Shown here: positions 19,327 to 30,841 of the stretch, in pieces
Numbering within the stretch: position 1 is the stretch's first letter
Layout: every line of letters begins with the position of its first letter
From: Prochlorococcus sp. AG-347-E23
GTDB lineage: Bacteria > Cyanobacteriota > Cyanobacteriia > PCC-6307 > Cyanobiaceae
Length of the DNA: 64,000 bases
Reading direction: 5' to 3'
Assembly: GCA_003281685.1 (NCBI GenBank)
Contig: QCBH01000001.1
Span: forward strand, 227,513 to 291,512
Made by a program: the position numbers and the translations under genes
The notes under the pieces: model-generated
Seen by the model: only the letters and a program-made list of their open reading frames with translations
Told to the model about the DNA's origin: nothing
Databases searched by the model: none

Positions 19327-19986
19327 TTAAATAACGTTTACTTCTTCAAAAATTTCACAAAAATTGGAAGTTCCCACGGAACTAATTCCAATATCAAACA
19401 AATCAATTACTTGCGTCAGTTTTTTTATGCCACCTACAACTTTGATTTGATTTTGTGAGCCTGTTATTTTTAGTATTTCTTGGACATCATTAGATTTAAG
19501 AGGAGATCCAAACCCATCCCCAAATTGAAAATTTTTTATTCCTAATTCCAAACATATTTCTATCGCATTAATAAAAACTTCTTCTTTTAGCTTTGATTTA
19601 TTTATGATTATTGAAACTGGTAATCCAGATAATTTAACTTGCTCAATTTCAGCAGCGAAAGTTTCTAAATTTCTTTTGGATAAATTGATAAAGTTTGGGA
19701 TATATTCAATTCCTTTTGCACCCTTATCTTTTGCAAAACAAACTAATTCTTCAATAAATGAAACTGGTAAATCTGCTAAAGGGTATGAAATAAGTGCGTT
19801 TATATCAGTACTGAAATTACCCAAACAGTTTTTAAGATCAGTTAAATAATTTAGTGAAGTAGAAATATTTTTGATATTGTATTTTCTTATTAAATCGCAA
19901 TTCACACAGAAATCTTCCCATGATAGATAAGGGTTAATAATAATCGCATGAATCTTCTCGTTTAATTCATATTCAATATTGGGCAT
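19327..19986 (-). CDS. deoC: Deoxyribose-phosphate aldolase-like
   Basis: TIM-barrel DeoC-like; 'LGIKNFQFGDGFGSPLKSNDVQEILKI...IKVVGGIK'. Confidence 0.78.
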   Translation of the reverse strand: MPNIEYELNEKIHAIIINPYLSWEDFCVNCDLIRKYNIKNISTSLNYLTDLKNCLGNFSTDINALISYPLADLPVSFIEELVCFAKDKGAKGIEYIPNFINLSKRNLETFAAEIEQVKLSGLPVSIIINKSKLKEEVFINAIEICLELGIKNFQFGDGFGSPLKSNDVQEILKITGSQNQIKVVGGIKKLTQVIDLFDIGISSVGTSNFCEIFEEVNVI

Positions 19987-19993
19987 TTAAAAC

Positions 19994-20578
19994 TTATTTA
20001 GATTGAATCAGTCCATAACCTCCATGATTCCTTTTATATATAACTTGAAGTTCATTATTGTTCTTGTTTCGAAAAACATAAAAATCATGATCAATTAGAT
20101 CTAATTGTTTTCTTGCTTCTTCTGATGAAATTGGATTCATTTCAAAGTATTTATTTTTAATAGATGGCTCAGGCAGACTTGCTTCATTTCCTTCTTTAAA
20201 TAAAGCTTTATCTAAAAAACTTGATTCCATACTCTCAATTGGTAAAGAATCTTTATTTTTAAATTGTTTATTATGAATTGTTTTATTGTTTCTTTCTTTG
20301 TATTTCCGTAATTTTCTACAAAGTTTATTTGAAACTAAATCAATGCTTGAGTATAGATTTTCAGTTTTTTCTTCAGCTCTTATTACGGTACCATTTGCAA
20401 AAATAGTAACTTCTGCAGTTTGGAACGAGACTCTTGGGTTCTTTTCAATTGAAAGGTGTATGTCAGCTTCTTTAACGATATCCTTATAGTGATGCGTTGC
20501 TTTTTCTATCTTTGCCTCAGTATATTCTTTTAATGCTCCAGTGAGCTCAAGATTCTTTCCATGGATTAAAATTTTCAT
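19994..20578 (-). CDS. hpf: Ribosome hibernation promoting factor (LrtA/HPF long form)
   Basis: N-term 'KILIHGKNLELTGALKEYTEAKIEK' and C-term 'FYVFRNKNNNELQVIYKRNHGGYGLI'. Confidence 0.9.
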   Translation of the reverse strand: MKILIHGKNLELTGALKEYTEAKIEKATHHYKDIVKEADIHLSIEKNPRVSFQTAEVTIFANGTVIRAEEKTENLYSSIDLVSNKLCRKLRKYKERNNKTIHNKQFKNKDSLPIESMESSFLDKALFKEGNEASLPEPSIKNKYFEMNPISSEEARKQLDLIDHDFYVFRNKNNNELQVIYKRNHGGYGLIQSK

Positions 20579-20622
20579 AACAAATCTAAAAATATTTACT
20601 TACTTTCTAAATCTACTTAAAT

Positions 20623-21273
20623 ATGGATAATAGAACAGCAATAATTAAACAACCTGATAATATTTCTTCTTTTAATGATGTTTATAAATTACAAAAAGAA
20701 TATCAGGATGCATTGATTTTAGATAATTCTAACCCTAATTTTATTTGGATTGGGGAGCATCAACTCTGTTATACGTTAGGTAGAGGATCTAGTTACGATA
20801 ATTTACTATTTTCTCTGGATGATGATAAATATGATGTTTTTAAGATTAATAGAGGTGGTGAGGTTACTTGTCATATGCCTGGACAGTTAGTAACTTACTT
20901 GATTTTAGATTTGAAAAATTTTAATAAAGATTTAAATTGGTATTTAAGAAAAATTGAAGAAATCATCATAAAAATTCTTAGAACTTTTAATATAGATTGT
21001 AAATCTAGAAAAGGTTTTACTGGTGTTTGGATAGGAAATAAGAAAATTGCTTCTATTGGAATTGGTTGTAAAAGATGGATTACGATAAATGGATTTTCAA
21101 TCAATGTTAACTGCGAACTAGAAAACTTTAATAGAATTAATCCTTGCGGGATAGAGAATTGTTTTATGGCAAATATGATTGATTACAACAAAAATTTAAA
21201 TATTCAAGAAGTCAAGAGAATTGTTAAAAAAATCATTCAGGAAGAATTTAATTTTGATTTTGTATCAAAATAG
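20623..21273 (+). CDS. lipB: Octanoyltransferase LipB
   Basis: '[21 protein letters not shown]', '[17 protein letters not shown]'. Confidence 0.92.
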   Translation: MDNRTAIIKQPDNISSFNDVYKLQKEYQDALILDNSNPNFIWIGEHQLCYTLGRGSSYDNLLFSLDDDKYDVFKINRGGEVTCHMPGQLVTYLILDLKNFNKDLNWYLRKIEEIIIKILRTFNIDCKSRKGFTGVWIGNKKIASIGIGCKRWITINGFSINVNCELENFNRINPCGIENCFMANMIDYNKNLNIQEVKRIVKKIIQEEFNFDFVSK

Positions 21274-21300
21274 AAATTAAAATTCCAAAATCGATTTAAT

Positions 21301-23247
21301 ATGGGTGATTTAGCTTATTGGCCTTCAGCCAAACCTCTTTCTAAAAAAGATAAATTTGCTAAAAATAGAGATTTTATTAAGAAGCTTCATCATATAGATC
21401 AAATTTGGGGAAAATTAAAATTTCAATGTGGTGATACTTTAGCTGTTTGCGATTTAAGAGGAAAAAACCAAGAAAGATTTTCTTATTCTGAGCTGGCTGA
21501 TTTAATAACAAAAGTCTCTTTTTCATTTAAAAATTATGGTTTAGTAAAGGGAGATGTAGTAACTGTAATATCTGAAAATTCTCCAAGATGGCTAGTAGTA
21601 GATCAAGGATTAATGCGTTTAGGAGCTATAAATGCAGTGAGAGGTATTAATTCTCCTTCAGTAGAATTAGAATATATTATTGAGCACTCTAATTCAGTAG
21701 GTCTAGTAGTTCAATCTAAGGAGATTTGGCTAAAGTTAAATAACAAAGAAGAATTAAAAAAAAGACTTAAATTTATAATCAATTTAGAAGATGAACAATT
21801 TGAAAGTTTAATAAGTTGGAGTAAATTTATTAATTCAGTAGAAAAAGAAAATTCACAAAATAATAATTTTGAAAAATTTAATCCAGAAATTGATGACGTC
21901 GCTACTATTCTTTACACTTCTGGGACAACAGGAAAACCTAAAGGTGTCCCCTTGACTCATGCAAATTTTTTACATCAAATAATCAATTTAGCCTATATCG
22001 CTGATCCAGAACCTGGTACCTCTGTATTAAGCGTGTTGCCTATTTGGCATTCTTATGAGAGGAGTGCTGAATACTTCTTTTTTTCATGTGGTTGTTCTCA
22101 ATATTATACAATTCCAAAATTTTTGAAAGATGATATTACACAAATAAAACCTGTTGTCATGGCAACTGTACCAAGACTATGGGAGGCAATACATGATGGT
22201 TTTTTTCAGGCATTGAAAAAAATGCCTTCCAAAAAGCAAAAACTTATTAAGTTTTTAATAAGTAATAGTTCAGTTTTCAAAAGAAATCTAAGAAAGATAA
22301 GAAATTTAGATATCAATCAAATAACTTTTAAATCAAAAATCCCCTTACTTGGGTCTGTTATTGGTCGATATCCTTTACATAAATTGTCTACTATTTTTTT
22401 ATGGCCGAATATTCTTAGACAACTATGCGGAGAAAAACTTAAATTTCCTATTAACGGCGGAGGAGCATTGCCAGAACATGTGGATCTTTTTTTTGAATCT
22501 TTAGGTGTAGATGTTTTGGTGGGATATGGTCTCACAGAAACTAGTCCAGTATTAACTTGTAGGAGAAGAGAATTAAATGTTAGAGGATCATCCGGTCAGC
22601 CTCTTGCATTTACTGAAATCAAGATAGTAAATGATGATGATAAAAAAAAGATTCTGAAGTTCAGAGAAGTCGGAAAAATTCTTGTTAAGGGACCACAAGT
22701 CATGAAAGGTTATCTTAATAATGAATTAGCTACAAAAGATGTTTTATCCAAGGATGGTTGGTTTGATACTGGTGATTTAGGTTTTCTAATACCAAATGGT
22801 TCTCTTTTTATAACAGGAAGAGCCAAGGATACAATAGTGTTATCAAGTGGTGAAAATATAGAACCGAATCCGCTTGAGACCGAAATCCTTAGTTCTGAAT
22901 TTATTAATCAGATTCAACTAGTAGGACAAGACAAGAAATGTTTAACAGCCCTTATAGTGCCTAATGTCGAATTGGTTAAAAACAAGTTTTTGGAAGAAGA
23001 CCTTTGGCAATTAAACCTGAATAAAAATATTTGTACATTTTTTAAATCACAAATTAATAATTTGCTTAAAAGTCGATTAGGAGCAAGATCAGAAGAACAA
23101 ATATTAGATTGTTATTTTGTTGATGCCTTTACTTTAGAAAATGGTTTGTTAACACAAACTCTTAAACAAAAAAGAAAAGAAATAGAAAAAAAGTATTCAT
23201 TACAAATAGAAAATATGTATGAAAACAAATTTAGTAAGAAAATTTGA
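21301..23247 (+). CDS. AMP-binding long-chain acyl-CoA/acyl-ACP synthetase
   Basis: 'ILYTSGTTGKPKGVPLTH', 'GYGLTETSPVL', 'GWFDTGDLG'. Confidence 0.9.
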   Translation: MGDLAYWPSAKPLSKKDKFAKNRDFIKKLHHIDQIWGKLKFQCGDTLAVCDLRGKNQERFSYSELADLITKVSFSFKNYGLVKGDVVTVISENSPRWLVVDQGLMRLGAINAVRGINSPSVELEYIIEHSNSVGLVVQSKEIWLKLNNKEELKKRLKFIINLEDEQFESLISWSKFINSVEKENSQNNNFEKFNPEIDDVATILYTSGTTGKPKGVPLTHANFLHQIINLAYIADPEPGTSVLSVLPIWHSYERSAEYFFFSCGCSQYYTIPKFLKDDITQIKPVVMATVPRLWEAIHDGFFQALKKMPSKKQKLIKFLISNSSVFKRNLRKIRNLDINQITFKSKIPLLGSVIGRYPLHKLSTIFLWPNILRQLCGEKLKFPINGGGALPEHVDLFFESLGVDVLVGYGLTETSPVLTCRRRELNVRGSSGQPLAFTEIKIVNDDDKKKILKFREVGKILVKGPQVMKGYLNNELATKDVLSKDGWFDTGDLGFLIPNGSLFITGRAKDTIVLSSGENIEPNPLETEILSSEFINQIQLVGQDKKCLTALIVPNVELVKNKFLEEDLWQLNLNKNICTFFKSQINNLLKSRLGARSEEQILDCYFVDAFTLENGLLTQTLKQKRKEIEKKYSLQIENMYENKFSKKI

Positions 23248-23285
23248 TTTGTTCTATCTATATTGAAAAGGTAATTTAATTTTTT

Positions 23286-23729
23286 ATGGAAACAAAAAAC
23301 TCAATATCTTTAAAGCGCTCAATAGCTATTAAAGCTGTAGTTACACCAACTTGGAAGGAAGATGCTGAAAAAGAATTAAGTAAAGCAATTTCAAACATTG
23401 ACCAGCAATTATCTCAACTTGAGCAGGAGGGGCAGCAAATAGTAAATAATATTAGATCCCAATCGGTTAATCCTCTAGATCCAAGAGTTCAAGAACAGGT
23501 TAGTCAGGTGCAACAACAAGTCGCAGCAAAACGAAATGAAATTGAAGAACAAAAAAGAAATCTACTTCAACAACAGAGTCAAGTTCGCGAATTAAAAATG
23601 GACGAAATTGTTGATCAAGGACAAGTGGATAGTTTCTGTGATGTCAGTGTGGGCGACAACCTTATTGAAAAAATGCAAGTCTCAATTACTGTTAAAGATG
23701 GAATTATTCAATCTATAGATAATAATTAA
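23286..23729 (+). CDS. YlqD-like conserved protein
   Basis: Coiled-coil 'LSQLEQEGQQ...QEQVSQVQQQVAAKRNEIEEQKRNL' and C-term 'QGQVDSFCDVSVGDNL'. Confidence 0.65.
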   Translation: METKNSISLKRSIAIKAVVTPTWKEDAEKELSKAISNIDQQLSQLEQEGQQIVNNIRSQSVNPLDPRVQEQVSQVQQQVAAKRNEIEEQKRNLLQQQSQVRELKMDEIVDQGQVDSFCDVSVGDNLIEKMQVSITVKDGIIQSIDNN

Positions 23730-23948
23730 ATAAAAAGATTTAGTATTTTTGATAAAAATAAGTAAATCTTAATTTTGAAAAGTTTGAAATTCTAATCGAT
23801 CTAAATTATTACTTTCTTAAGTTTTAAGAGTTCCCACTGTGAACATGATTTCGTATAATTGAATCAAGAGTTAAAAGGGTGCTTAATCATAAAAACTTTT
23901 GAAAGTTTGGTAAAAATCCCTTAAAACTAATGCAATAACAATTTTCTT

Positions 23949-25316
23949 ATGTCTCACGAAATATTCATGCCTGCCTTGAGTTCTACTATGACGGAGGGCA
24001 AGATTGTGGAATGGTTGAAAAATCCAGGAGATAAAGTTGAGAGAGGTGAATCTGTCTTGGTTGTTGAATCTGACAAGGCAGATATGGATGTTGAATCTTT
24101 TCAAGATGGATATCTTGCGGCTGTTTTAATGCCAGCTGGCAGCACTGCACCCGTTGGAGAGACTATTGGTCTTATTGTAGAAAATGAGGATGAGATAGCT
24201 TCTGTTCAAGAACAAAATAAAGGTAATCAAACCGAAGTTTCTAGTTCGGATCAACTTGAATTGGTAAGCAATAAAACCGAAGAAAAACCAGTGGCCCAAG
24301 GTGAAATTGTTGAAAAAAAAGAAAAAGAAGTCGTATTAAAGAGTGAAAAGGCAGCTCCATCTTTTAATAGTGATAAAATTAATGCTGCTACAAGTAATGT
24401 TTCTTCTAGGGTGATTGCATCTCCAAGAGCTAAAAAACTTGCCTCTCAAATGGGTGTTGATTTAGCAAAGGTTCATGGATCCGGACCTCACGGAAGGATT
24501 CAAGCCGATGATATTTTAAAAGCTAATGGCCAACCAGTCTCAATACCATGGATAGGTGAAGGTGGTTCTCCTGCAAGTATCCCTGGCGCAAATTTGGGTG
24601 TTAAAAGTAAACCAGAAACTTCAGGAAATAGTTTTGGTAATCCCGGAGAAACGGTTCAATTTAATACTCTTCAAAAAGCGGTTAATAAAAATATGGAATC
24701 TAGTTTAGATGTTCCATGTTTTAGGGTGGGATACTCAATTAACACAGATAAATTAGATAATTTCTACAAGAAAGTAAAACAGAACGGAGTTACCATGACT
24801 GCTTTACTAGTAAAGGCAGTTGCAAAGACACTTAAGAAACATCCTCAAGTTAACGCAAGTTTTTCGGAAAATGGAATTTCTTATCCAGAAAATATAAATA
24901 TTGCTGTTGCCGTCGCGATGGAAGATGGTGGACTAATAACTCCAGTTTTAAAAGAACCATGCAATACTGATTTATTTGAATTGTCTAGGGAATGGAAAGA
25001 TCTCGTTAAAAGATCAAGATCAAAACAATTAGAACCTGATGAATACTCAACTGGAACCTTCACTTTATCTAATCTTGGTATGTTTGGAGTCGATAGATTT
25101 GACGCTATTCTTCCTCCAGGTACCGGTGCTATTTTAGCCATAGCATCATCGGTACCAAACGTAGTTGCTAATAGTGATGGTTCAATATCTGTTAAAAAAA
25201 TAATGCAAGTAAATCTTACAGCTGATCACAGAGTGATCTATGGAGCTGATGGTGCTTCATTCTTGAAAGACTTGGCTTCCCTTATTGAAAATGAGCCAGA
25301 GACTCTTGTATCTTAA
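23949..25316 (+). CDS. pdhC: Pyruvate dehydrogenase E2, dihydrolipoamide acetyltransferase
   Basis: Lipoyl motif 'VVESDKADMDVESF', E3-binding domain, 'LTADHRVIYGADGA'. Confidence 0.95.
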   Translation: MSHEIFMPALSSTMTEGKIVEWLKNPGDKVERGESVLVVESDKADMDVESFQDGYLAAVLMPAGSTAPVGETIGLIVENEDEIASVQEQNKGNQTEVSSSDQLELVSNKTEEKPVAQGEIVEKKEKEVVLKSEKAAPSFNSDKINAATSNVSSRVIASPRAKKLASQMGVDLAKVHGSGPHGRIQADDILKANGQPVSIPWIGEGGSPASIPGANLGVKSKPETSGNSFGNPGETVQFNTLQKAVNKNMESSLDVPCFRVGYSINTDKLDNFYKKVKQNGVTMTALLVKAVAKTLKKHPQVNASFSENGISYPENINIAVAVAMEDGGLITPVLKEPCNTDLFELSREWKDLVKRSRSKQLEPDEYSTGTFTLSNLGMFGVDRFDAILPPGTGAILAIASSVPNVVANSDGSISVKKIMQVNLTADHRVIYGADGASFLKDLASLIENEPETLVS

Positions 25317-25322
25317 ATTTAA

Positions 25323-26444
25323 TTGATTTCTCAAATTAATGATGAAGGAAGAGATTATAAGCTTGAAGCTTATGATTATTTTCTAGATCCTTCATTAATT
25401 GCTAGTAAACCTTCTGCAATAAGGCATGAGTCAAGAATGATGATAGTTAGAAATAGTGCTTTAGAAGAGAATTGCTTAACTAATAAATTTACCAAAAATC
25501 TTTTAGATGAATTTAGCAAAGGCGATCTTGTGGTTGTAAATAATACTAAAGTAATGAAGGCAAGGTTAAAGGTTGAATTAGAAAATAGGACGTTAGTCGA
25601 ATTATTAGTCTTAGAAAGATCCCATGAATGTGTTTGGTTATGTTTGGCAAAGCCAGCGAAAAAATTAAAAATAAATAGAAAAATAATATTAAAATCTCCT
25701 TCTGCAAAAGATATTGATTTGATGGTTGATGGGTTTGATAAAGAAACTGGAGGGAGATTTATTCAATTTCCTGAAAATATAACTGATCTCAATTCAATGA
25801 ATGAACTTCTAGATAAATACGGGGCAATTCCTCTCCCACCTTATATAAAAAATTCCGAAGAAGAATCTTTTCATGAGAATAGTTATCAAACTGAGTATGC
25901 AACTAATCCTGGGGCCGTTGCCGCGCCAACTGCTGGTTTACACTTAAGCAAAAGTCTTATTTCCAATCTAAAAAAAAAAGGAGTAATAATTTTACCGATA
26001 ACTTTGCACGTGGGCTATGGAACATTCAAACCAATTGATCAAGAAGATCTAAGTGACTTAAAACTTCATAAAGAATGGGTAAGCGTTAATAAGGAAGTAG
26101 TGGAGGAAATAAAAAAAATAAAGAAAACAGATAAAAGAATTATTGCTATTGGGACAACTAGCGTGAGAGCCCTTGAAAGTTGTTATTCTCACGAAATTAA
26201 TGATTTTATTCCAATAGCGAAATACGTAGATTTAGTAATTAAGCCAGGTTATAAATTTAAGGTAGTTGATGGATTATTAACTAATTTTCATCTTCCTAAA
26301 AGTTCATTATTACTATTAGTAAGTGCAATGATTGGTAGAGAAAGATTATTAGATTTGTATAAAAAAGCCATTAAAGAAAAATTTAGATTTTTCTCTTATG
26401 GCGATGCTATGTATATTTCTCCAGATTCATTACTGGAAAAATAA
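25323..26444 (+). CDS. queA: S-adenosylmethionine:tRNA ribosyltransferase-isomerase
   Basis: 'NPGAVAAPTAGLHLS', 'LHVGYGTFKPI', 'TNFHLPKSSLLLLVSA'. Confidence 0.95.
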   Translation: MISQINDEGRDYKLEAYDYFLDPSLIASKPSAIRHESRMMIVRNSALEENCLTNKFTKNLLDEFSKGDLVVVNNTKVMKARLKVELENRTLVELLVLERSHECVWLCLAKPAKKLKINRKIILKSPSAKDIDLMVDGFDKETGGRFIQFPENITDLNSMNELLDKYGAIPLPPYIKNSEEESFHENSYQTEYATNPGAVAAPTAGLHLSKSLISNLKKKGVIILPITLHVGYGTFKPIDQEDLSDLKLHKEWVSVNKEVVEEIKKIKKTDKRIIAIGTTSVRALESCYSHEINDFIPIAKYVDLVIKPGYKFKVVDGLLTNFHLPKSSLLLLVSAMIGRERLLDLYKKAIKEKFRFFSYGDAMYISPDSLLEK

Positions 26445-26449
26445 TAGAT

Positions 26450-27436
26450 TTAGGCTTTTACTGGTTCTTGAATGATTCCGCTTGGAACTTCAGTAAACAT
26501 AATTGATGATAAATATCTCTCTGCTAAATCAGGTAGAACAACTACAATAGTTTTTCCCGCATACTCATCTTGTTCAGCTAATCTAACAGCAGCAGCAGCA
26601 GCTGCTCCACAAGATATTCCAACTAATAGACCTTCTTCTTTTGCTAATCTAAGAGCCATCTCGATGGACTCGTCATTTGTTACCTGTTCAACCTTATCAA
26701 CAATTGACAAGTCAAGGTTCTTGGGAATAAATCCTGCACCAATTCCTTGAATTTTATGTGGTCCAGATTTAACCTCTTCTCCATTCATTGTTTGTGTAAT
26801 AACAGGACTATGTGACGGTTCTACAGCAACAGAAGTGATATTTTTGCCCTTCTCTTGCTTAATGTATCTTGAAACTCCTGTAATTGTGCCGCCAGTTCCA
26901 ACCCCTGCAACTAAAACATCAATTTCACCATCGCAATCATCCCAGATTTCTGGTCCAGTAGTTTTGAAATGAATTTCAGGGTTTGCTGGATTATCAAATT
27001 GACCTGGCATGAAATATTGAGAAGGATTGCTTTCTGCAATTTCTTTAGCCTTAGCTATTGCTCCAGGCATACCTTTAGATGCCTCTGTTAAAACAATTTC
27101 AGCCCCCAACACTGCCATAACTCTTCTTCTTTCAATTGACATTGATTCTGGCATTGTAAGGATCAGTTTATAACCTCTTGCTGAAGCAGTAAAAGCTAGA
27201 GCAATTCCTGTATTTCCAGAAGTTGGCTCAACAATAATTTTGTCTTTTGTAAGCTTCCCACTTTTCTCTGCATCCCAGATCATGTTTGCACCAATCCTAC
27301 ATTTGACACTATAAGCGGGGTTTCTACCTTCAATTTTTGCAAGTACTGTAGCTTTCGCGTTTTTAGTAACTGATTTTAATTTTACTAATGGAGTGTTTCC
27401 AATAGCAAAACTATTGTCCTCATAAATTTTTGCCAT
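26450..27436 (-). CDS. cysK: Cysteine synthase A
   Basis: '[14 protein letters not shown]', '[16 protein letters not shown]'. Confidence 0.95.
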   Translation of the reverse strand: MAKIYEDNSFAIGNTPLVKLKSVTKNAKATVLAKIEGRNPAYSVKCRIGANMIWDAEKSGKLTKDKIIVEPTSGNTGIALAFTASARGYKLILTMPESMSIERRRVMAVLGAEIVLTEASKGMPGAIAKAKEIAESNPSQYFMPGQFDNPANPEIHFKTTGPEIWDDCDGEIDVLVAGVGTGGTITGVSRYIKQEKGKNITSVAVEPSHSPVITQTMNGEEVKSGPHKIQGIGAGFIPKNLDLSIVDKVEQVTNDESIEMALRLAKEEGLLVGISCGAAAAAAVRLAEQDEYAGKTIVVVLPDLAERYLSSIMFTEVPSGIIQEPVKA

Positions 27437-27520
27437 TTACATATTGAGAAAATATATATTAATACTAACTATTATTCAGAAAAAAAGTATATAAATTTCT
27501 ATACGGTAAATACTAGGAAT

Positions 27521-28990
27521 TTAGAAATTATTTAGTGCTTCAGAAAAGCTTTTCCATAATTGATCTTGGTCTTCTAATCCTACTGATACTCTAATAAGGT
27601 GCGAGGGTATACCAAAACTTTCAGCCCAATCCAACTCGTCATAATGAGCTAGTAAAACATAAGGACAAACTAGAGTAAATTTTGTACCCAAACTAGGTCC
27701 TTTAGATACTTTTAGAGAATCATAAAATTTTTTAGCTTTGTTCAATCCTCCATTTAATTCAAACGATAATAAGCAGCCGTATCCTCCATCTGAAGTGAGT
27801 AAAGAATTAAAATTTGGACAATTTTCAGGATGGAAAATATTTTTAATCTCGCTATGGGTCTCTAATCTTTTTTTTAATTCTAAACATGCTTTATTTTGTT
27901 CAAAAACTCTTTGATTTACATCTCTACTAACTTTCTCTAGATAAACTGTATCTCCATCTGATAGTGTTGGAAGATTAATCCCGTTTAATGCATTTCTAAA
28001 TTGATCAATCCATTTGCTTTTTGGATTTAGTATTAATGATCCGGCAAGAATATCGCCACTACCTGAAAAGATTTTTGTAAGTGAAGTAAAAACTATATCT
28101 GCATGTTCTAAGGAATTTATATTTAAATTTGAACCAATTGTATCGTCAACTATTAAGGGTATATTTAACTTTTTTGCTATTTTTGAAATTTTTTTAATAT
28201 TTACACATTTGAGCATTGGATTACTCGGTAGTTCAATAATTAATGCTGATGGATTTATTCTTTTGATTTCTAATTCAAGATCCTCGCAATTTTCTTCTGT
28301 AATTAACTTGGCTCCATGAAAGATATTCATTGGTAATTTAAGTACATCCACATATGGAAAACCAATTTGGAGTGTCGGTTTAGCTGGGAATAATTTATAT
28401 ATGATTTCTAATGACGTATGTAATGCAGACATTCCAGATGAAGTTAAGTGAATATCAAAAGAGTTAATTTTTGTAGATTTAGAAATTCTATTTTTTATTC
28501 TTTGAGAACATTCATTTACGTAAGATTTTGGAGGGCAATCTTCAAGACCTAGTTCTATAGAAGCAGCCCTTGAAGATATTCCAAGACCAGTATGTTGCCA
28601 AAAAGATTTTGCATAAATACTTCCTTCTTTTTCAGTTAATAGGAAAGCTAAATTATCTCTTTTTTTTATTAATGAGAATTGTTCAGAAGTATTTCTATCG
28701 ATGTATTTTTTGGCTTTAAAAGCTATGCTTTCATTCGGATAAGGCCAGATACTTTTATTGTTGTAGTAATTTTCCTTTTTTACTTTTTCGCATAATCTTT
28801 TCACTATGGGGTTTAGCCCGAATCTTGGGTAAATGGACTTCAATAAATTCATGCATTCTTGATTTTTTTCCTCGTAATTTATTACATCATTCCAAGTTGG
28901 TAATGCTACAGAAACAGCATGAATACTATCAGGAATAGAATATCCCAACTCTAAATTTTTCCATATAGGGTTTCTAAGTAAATCTCTCAA
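27521..28990 (-). CDS. Cys/Met metabolism PLP enzyme (cystathionine gamma-synthase-like)
   Basis: Fold-type I PLP enzyme; 'PLIVDDTIGSNLNINSLEHADIVFTSLTKIFSGSGDILAG'. Confidence 0.8.
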   Translation of the reverse strand: MRDLLRNPIWKNLELGYSIPDSIHAVSVALPTWNDVINYEEKNQECMNLLKSIYPRFGLNPIVKRLCEKVKKENYYNNKSIWPYPNESIAFKAKKYIDRNTSEQFSLIKKRDNLAFLLTEKEGSIYAKSFWQHTGLGISSRAASIELGLEDCPPKSYVNECSQRIKNRISKSTKINSFDIHLTSSGMSALHTSLEIIYKLFPAKPTLQIGFPYVDVLKLPMNIFHGAKLITEENCEDLELEIKRINPSALIIELPSNPMLKCVNIKKISKIAKKLNIPLIVDDTIGSNLNINSLEHADIVFTSLTKIFSGSGDILAGSLILNPKSKWIDQFRNALNGINLPTLSDGDTVYLEKVSRDVNQRVFEQNKACLELKKRLETHSEIKNIFHPENCPNFNSLLTSDGGYGCLLSFELNGGLNKAKKFYDSLKVSKGPSLGTKFTLVCPYVLLAHYDELDWAESFGIPSHLIRVSVGLEDQDQLWKSFSEALNNF

Positions 28991-28993
28991 TTT

Positions 28994-30157
28994 TCAGAAT
29001 TTATTTAAAGCAGATAATATATCTGAGATTAAATCGTTTGTTTCTTCACATCCAATCGATAATCTGACAAGAGTATCATCTATCCCTAAAAGATTTTTTG
29101 TTTCATCATCAACAGAAGCATGAGTCATTGTTGCGGGGTGACAAATTAAACTTTCAACTCCTCCAAGGCTTTCTGCTAGCGAGAAATATCTTAGAGATTT
29201 GCAAAATTTAAAAGTATCCTCTTTTTTAAGATTTAATTTTATGGTGATCATCGAACCTCCAGATCTCATTTGCGATTTTGCTAAATTAAATTGCGGATGT
29301 TTCTGATTAAAAGGATAAATTACTTTACTAATTATTTTATGATTCTCTAATTCTTCAGAAATTAATTTTGCACTTTGCGTTTGTTGTTCGATTCTTAGAG
29401 GAAGAGTTTTTACTCCTCTCGTAATGAGCCAACTATCAAAAGGAGATGGTTGAAGCCCTAGAGCTTTTTGAGAGAAAAGCATCTTACTATTCCATTCCTC
29501 ATTATTTGTCAGCACTGCACCACCAAGTGCATCACTATGTCCATTAATGAATTTTGTTGTGCTTACGAGTGAAAGTGTTGCACCAAGATCCAATGGTTTT
29601 TGAATAAGTGCCGTAGAAAAGGTATTGTCTACAACTAATGGGATTTGTAGTTTATTCGCTTCATCACAAATCGCCTTAATATCAAGTACCTTCAAAAGTG
29701 GATTAGTTGGACTTTCAAGCCATATCAAGTTTGGCTCGAAGTTTGAAATCTTTTTGATATTATTTTGGTTTGTAAAATCTGTGTATAAAACTTCTAGTCC
29801 AAATTTCTTGAAAACTTTTTCGAACATCCTCACTGTACAACCATAGAGATTTGACTCGCAGAGTATCTTGTCACCTGATTTTAGTGTTGATGAAATTGCA
29901 GTTACCGCGCTAATTCCAGATCCAAAAACTGTACAGTATTTAGAATCTTCTATTGATTTAAGGATGTTTTCTAGAATTCTAAAGTTGGGATTGCCTGATC
30001 TGGTGTAGTCGAAATTATCTTTATTTCCATGTTTGAAAGTAGATGTAGAAAAAATAGGAGGCATAACGCATCCAGTTTCTTCTGCAAATGTTTCCCCATG
30101 GTGAATAGATAGGGTCTTAAAACCTGGCTTTTTTATATTATTTTCCTTATTTCCCAT
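28994..30157 (-). CDS. Cystathionine gamma-synthase/lyase
   Basis: 'TRSGNPNFRILE', 'VVDNTFSTALIQKPLDLGATLSLVSTTKFINGHSD'. Confidence 0.88.
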   Translation of the reverse strand: MGNKENNIKKPGFKTLSIHHGETFAEETGCVMPPIFSTSTFKHGNKDNFDYTRSGNPNFRILENILKSIEDSKYCTVFGSGISAVTAISSTLKSGDKILCESNLYGCTVRMFEKVFKKFGLEVLYTDFTNQNNIKKISNFEPNLIWLESPTNPLLKVLDIKAICDEANKLQIPLVVDNTFSTALIQKPLDLGATLSLVSTTKFINGHSDALGGAVLTNNEEWNSKMLFSQKALGLQPSPFDSWLITRGVKTLPLRIEQQTQSAKLISEELENHKIISKVIYPFNQKHPQFNLAKSQMRSGGSMITIKLNLKKEDTFKFCKSLRYFSLAESLGGVESLICHPATMTHASVDDETKNLLGIDDTLVRLSIGCEETNDLISDILSALNKF

Positions 30158-30185
30158 TATTTTTAAAAATAAGAATTAAATTGGG

Positions 30186-30208
30186 TCTCTCATTTTTTAA
30201 AAGAGAGA
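30186..30208 (-). terminator. Putative hairpin terminator downstream of rpsD
   Basis: TCTCTC ... GAGAGA inverted repeat with A/T-rich flanks. Confidence 0.4.
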
Positions 30209-30232
30209 TTTAGCAATCCAAAGAAAGTAGTA

Positions 30233-30841
30233 TTAAACTTTTCTTGAATAATATTCAACAACTAGAAGTTCGTTTATTTCAAGAGCCACCCACTCTCTAT
30301 CGCATTTCCCATTTATTTTTCCCGTTAATTTAGGTTTATCTAAATCAAGATGAGGTGGGACATTTGCTAAGCCAGGGAATTCTATATTACCCTCTACAAG
30401 TTTTTTGCTTGCTTTGTTTTCTTTAATTCCAATTACATCGCCTGATTTGCATTGATAACCAGCAATATCAAGAACCTTTCCATTAACGGTTACATGACCA
30501 TGATTTACTAATTGTCTTGAGCCTGGAATCGTACCTCCAAAACCTAATCTAAAACAAACATTATCAAGTCTGTTTTCCAAAAGTCTTAGAAGATTCGTTC
30601 CTGTAGATCCTTCTTGAGCTCTAGCTTTTTTTACATAACGTACTAGTTGTTTCTCAGAAACTCCATAATTAAACCTAAGTTTCTGCTTTTCTTCTAGACG
30701 AATTGAATATTCTGATCGCTTGCGACGGGCTTGGCCGTGCTGACCTGGGGGATTAGACTTCTTTGAAGCTTTCCTAGTGAGACCTGGTAGTTCTCCCAAG
30801 CGACGCGTAACCCTTAATCTGGGGCCGCGGTATCTTGACAT
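30233..30841 (-). CDS. rpsD: 30S ribosomal protein S4
   Basis: '[22 protein letters not shown]', S4 domain. Confidence 0.97.
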   Translation of the reverse strand: MSRYRGPRLRVTRRLGELPGLTRKASKKSNPPGQHGQARRKRSEYSIRLEEKQKLRFNYGVSEKQLVRYVKKARAQEGSTGTNLLRLLENRLDNVCFRLGFGGTIPGSRQLVNHGHVTVNGKVLDIAGYQCKSGDVIGIKENKASKKLVEGNIEFPGLANVPPHLDLDKPKLTGKINGKCDREWVALEINELLVVEYYSRKV

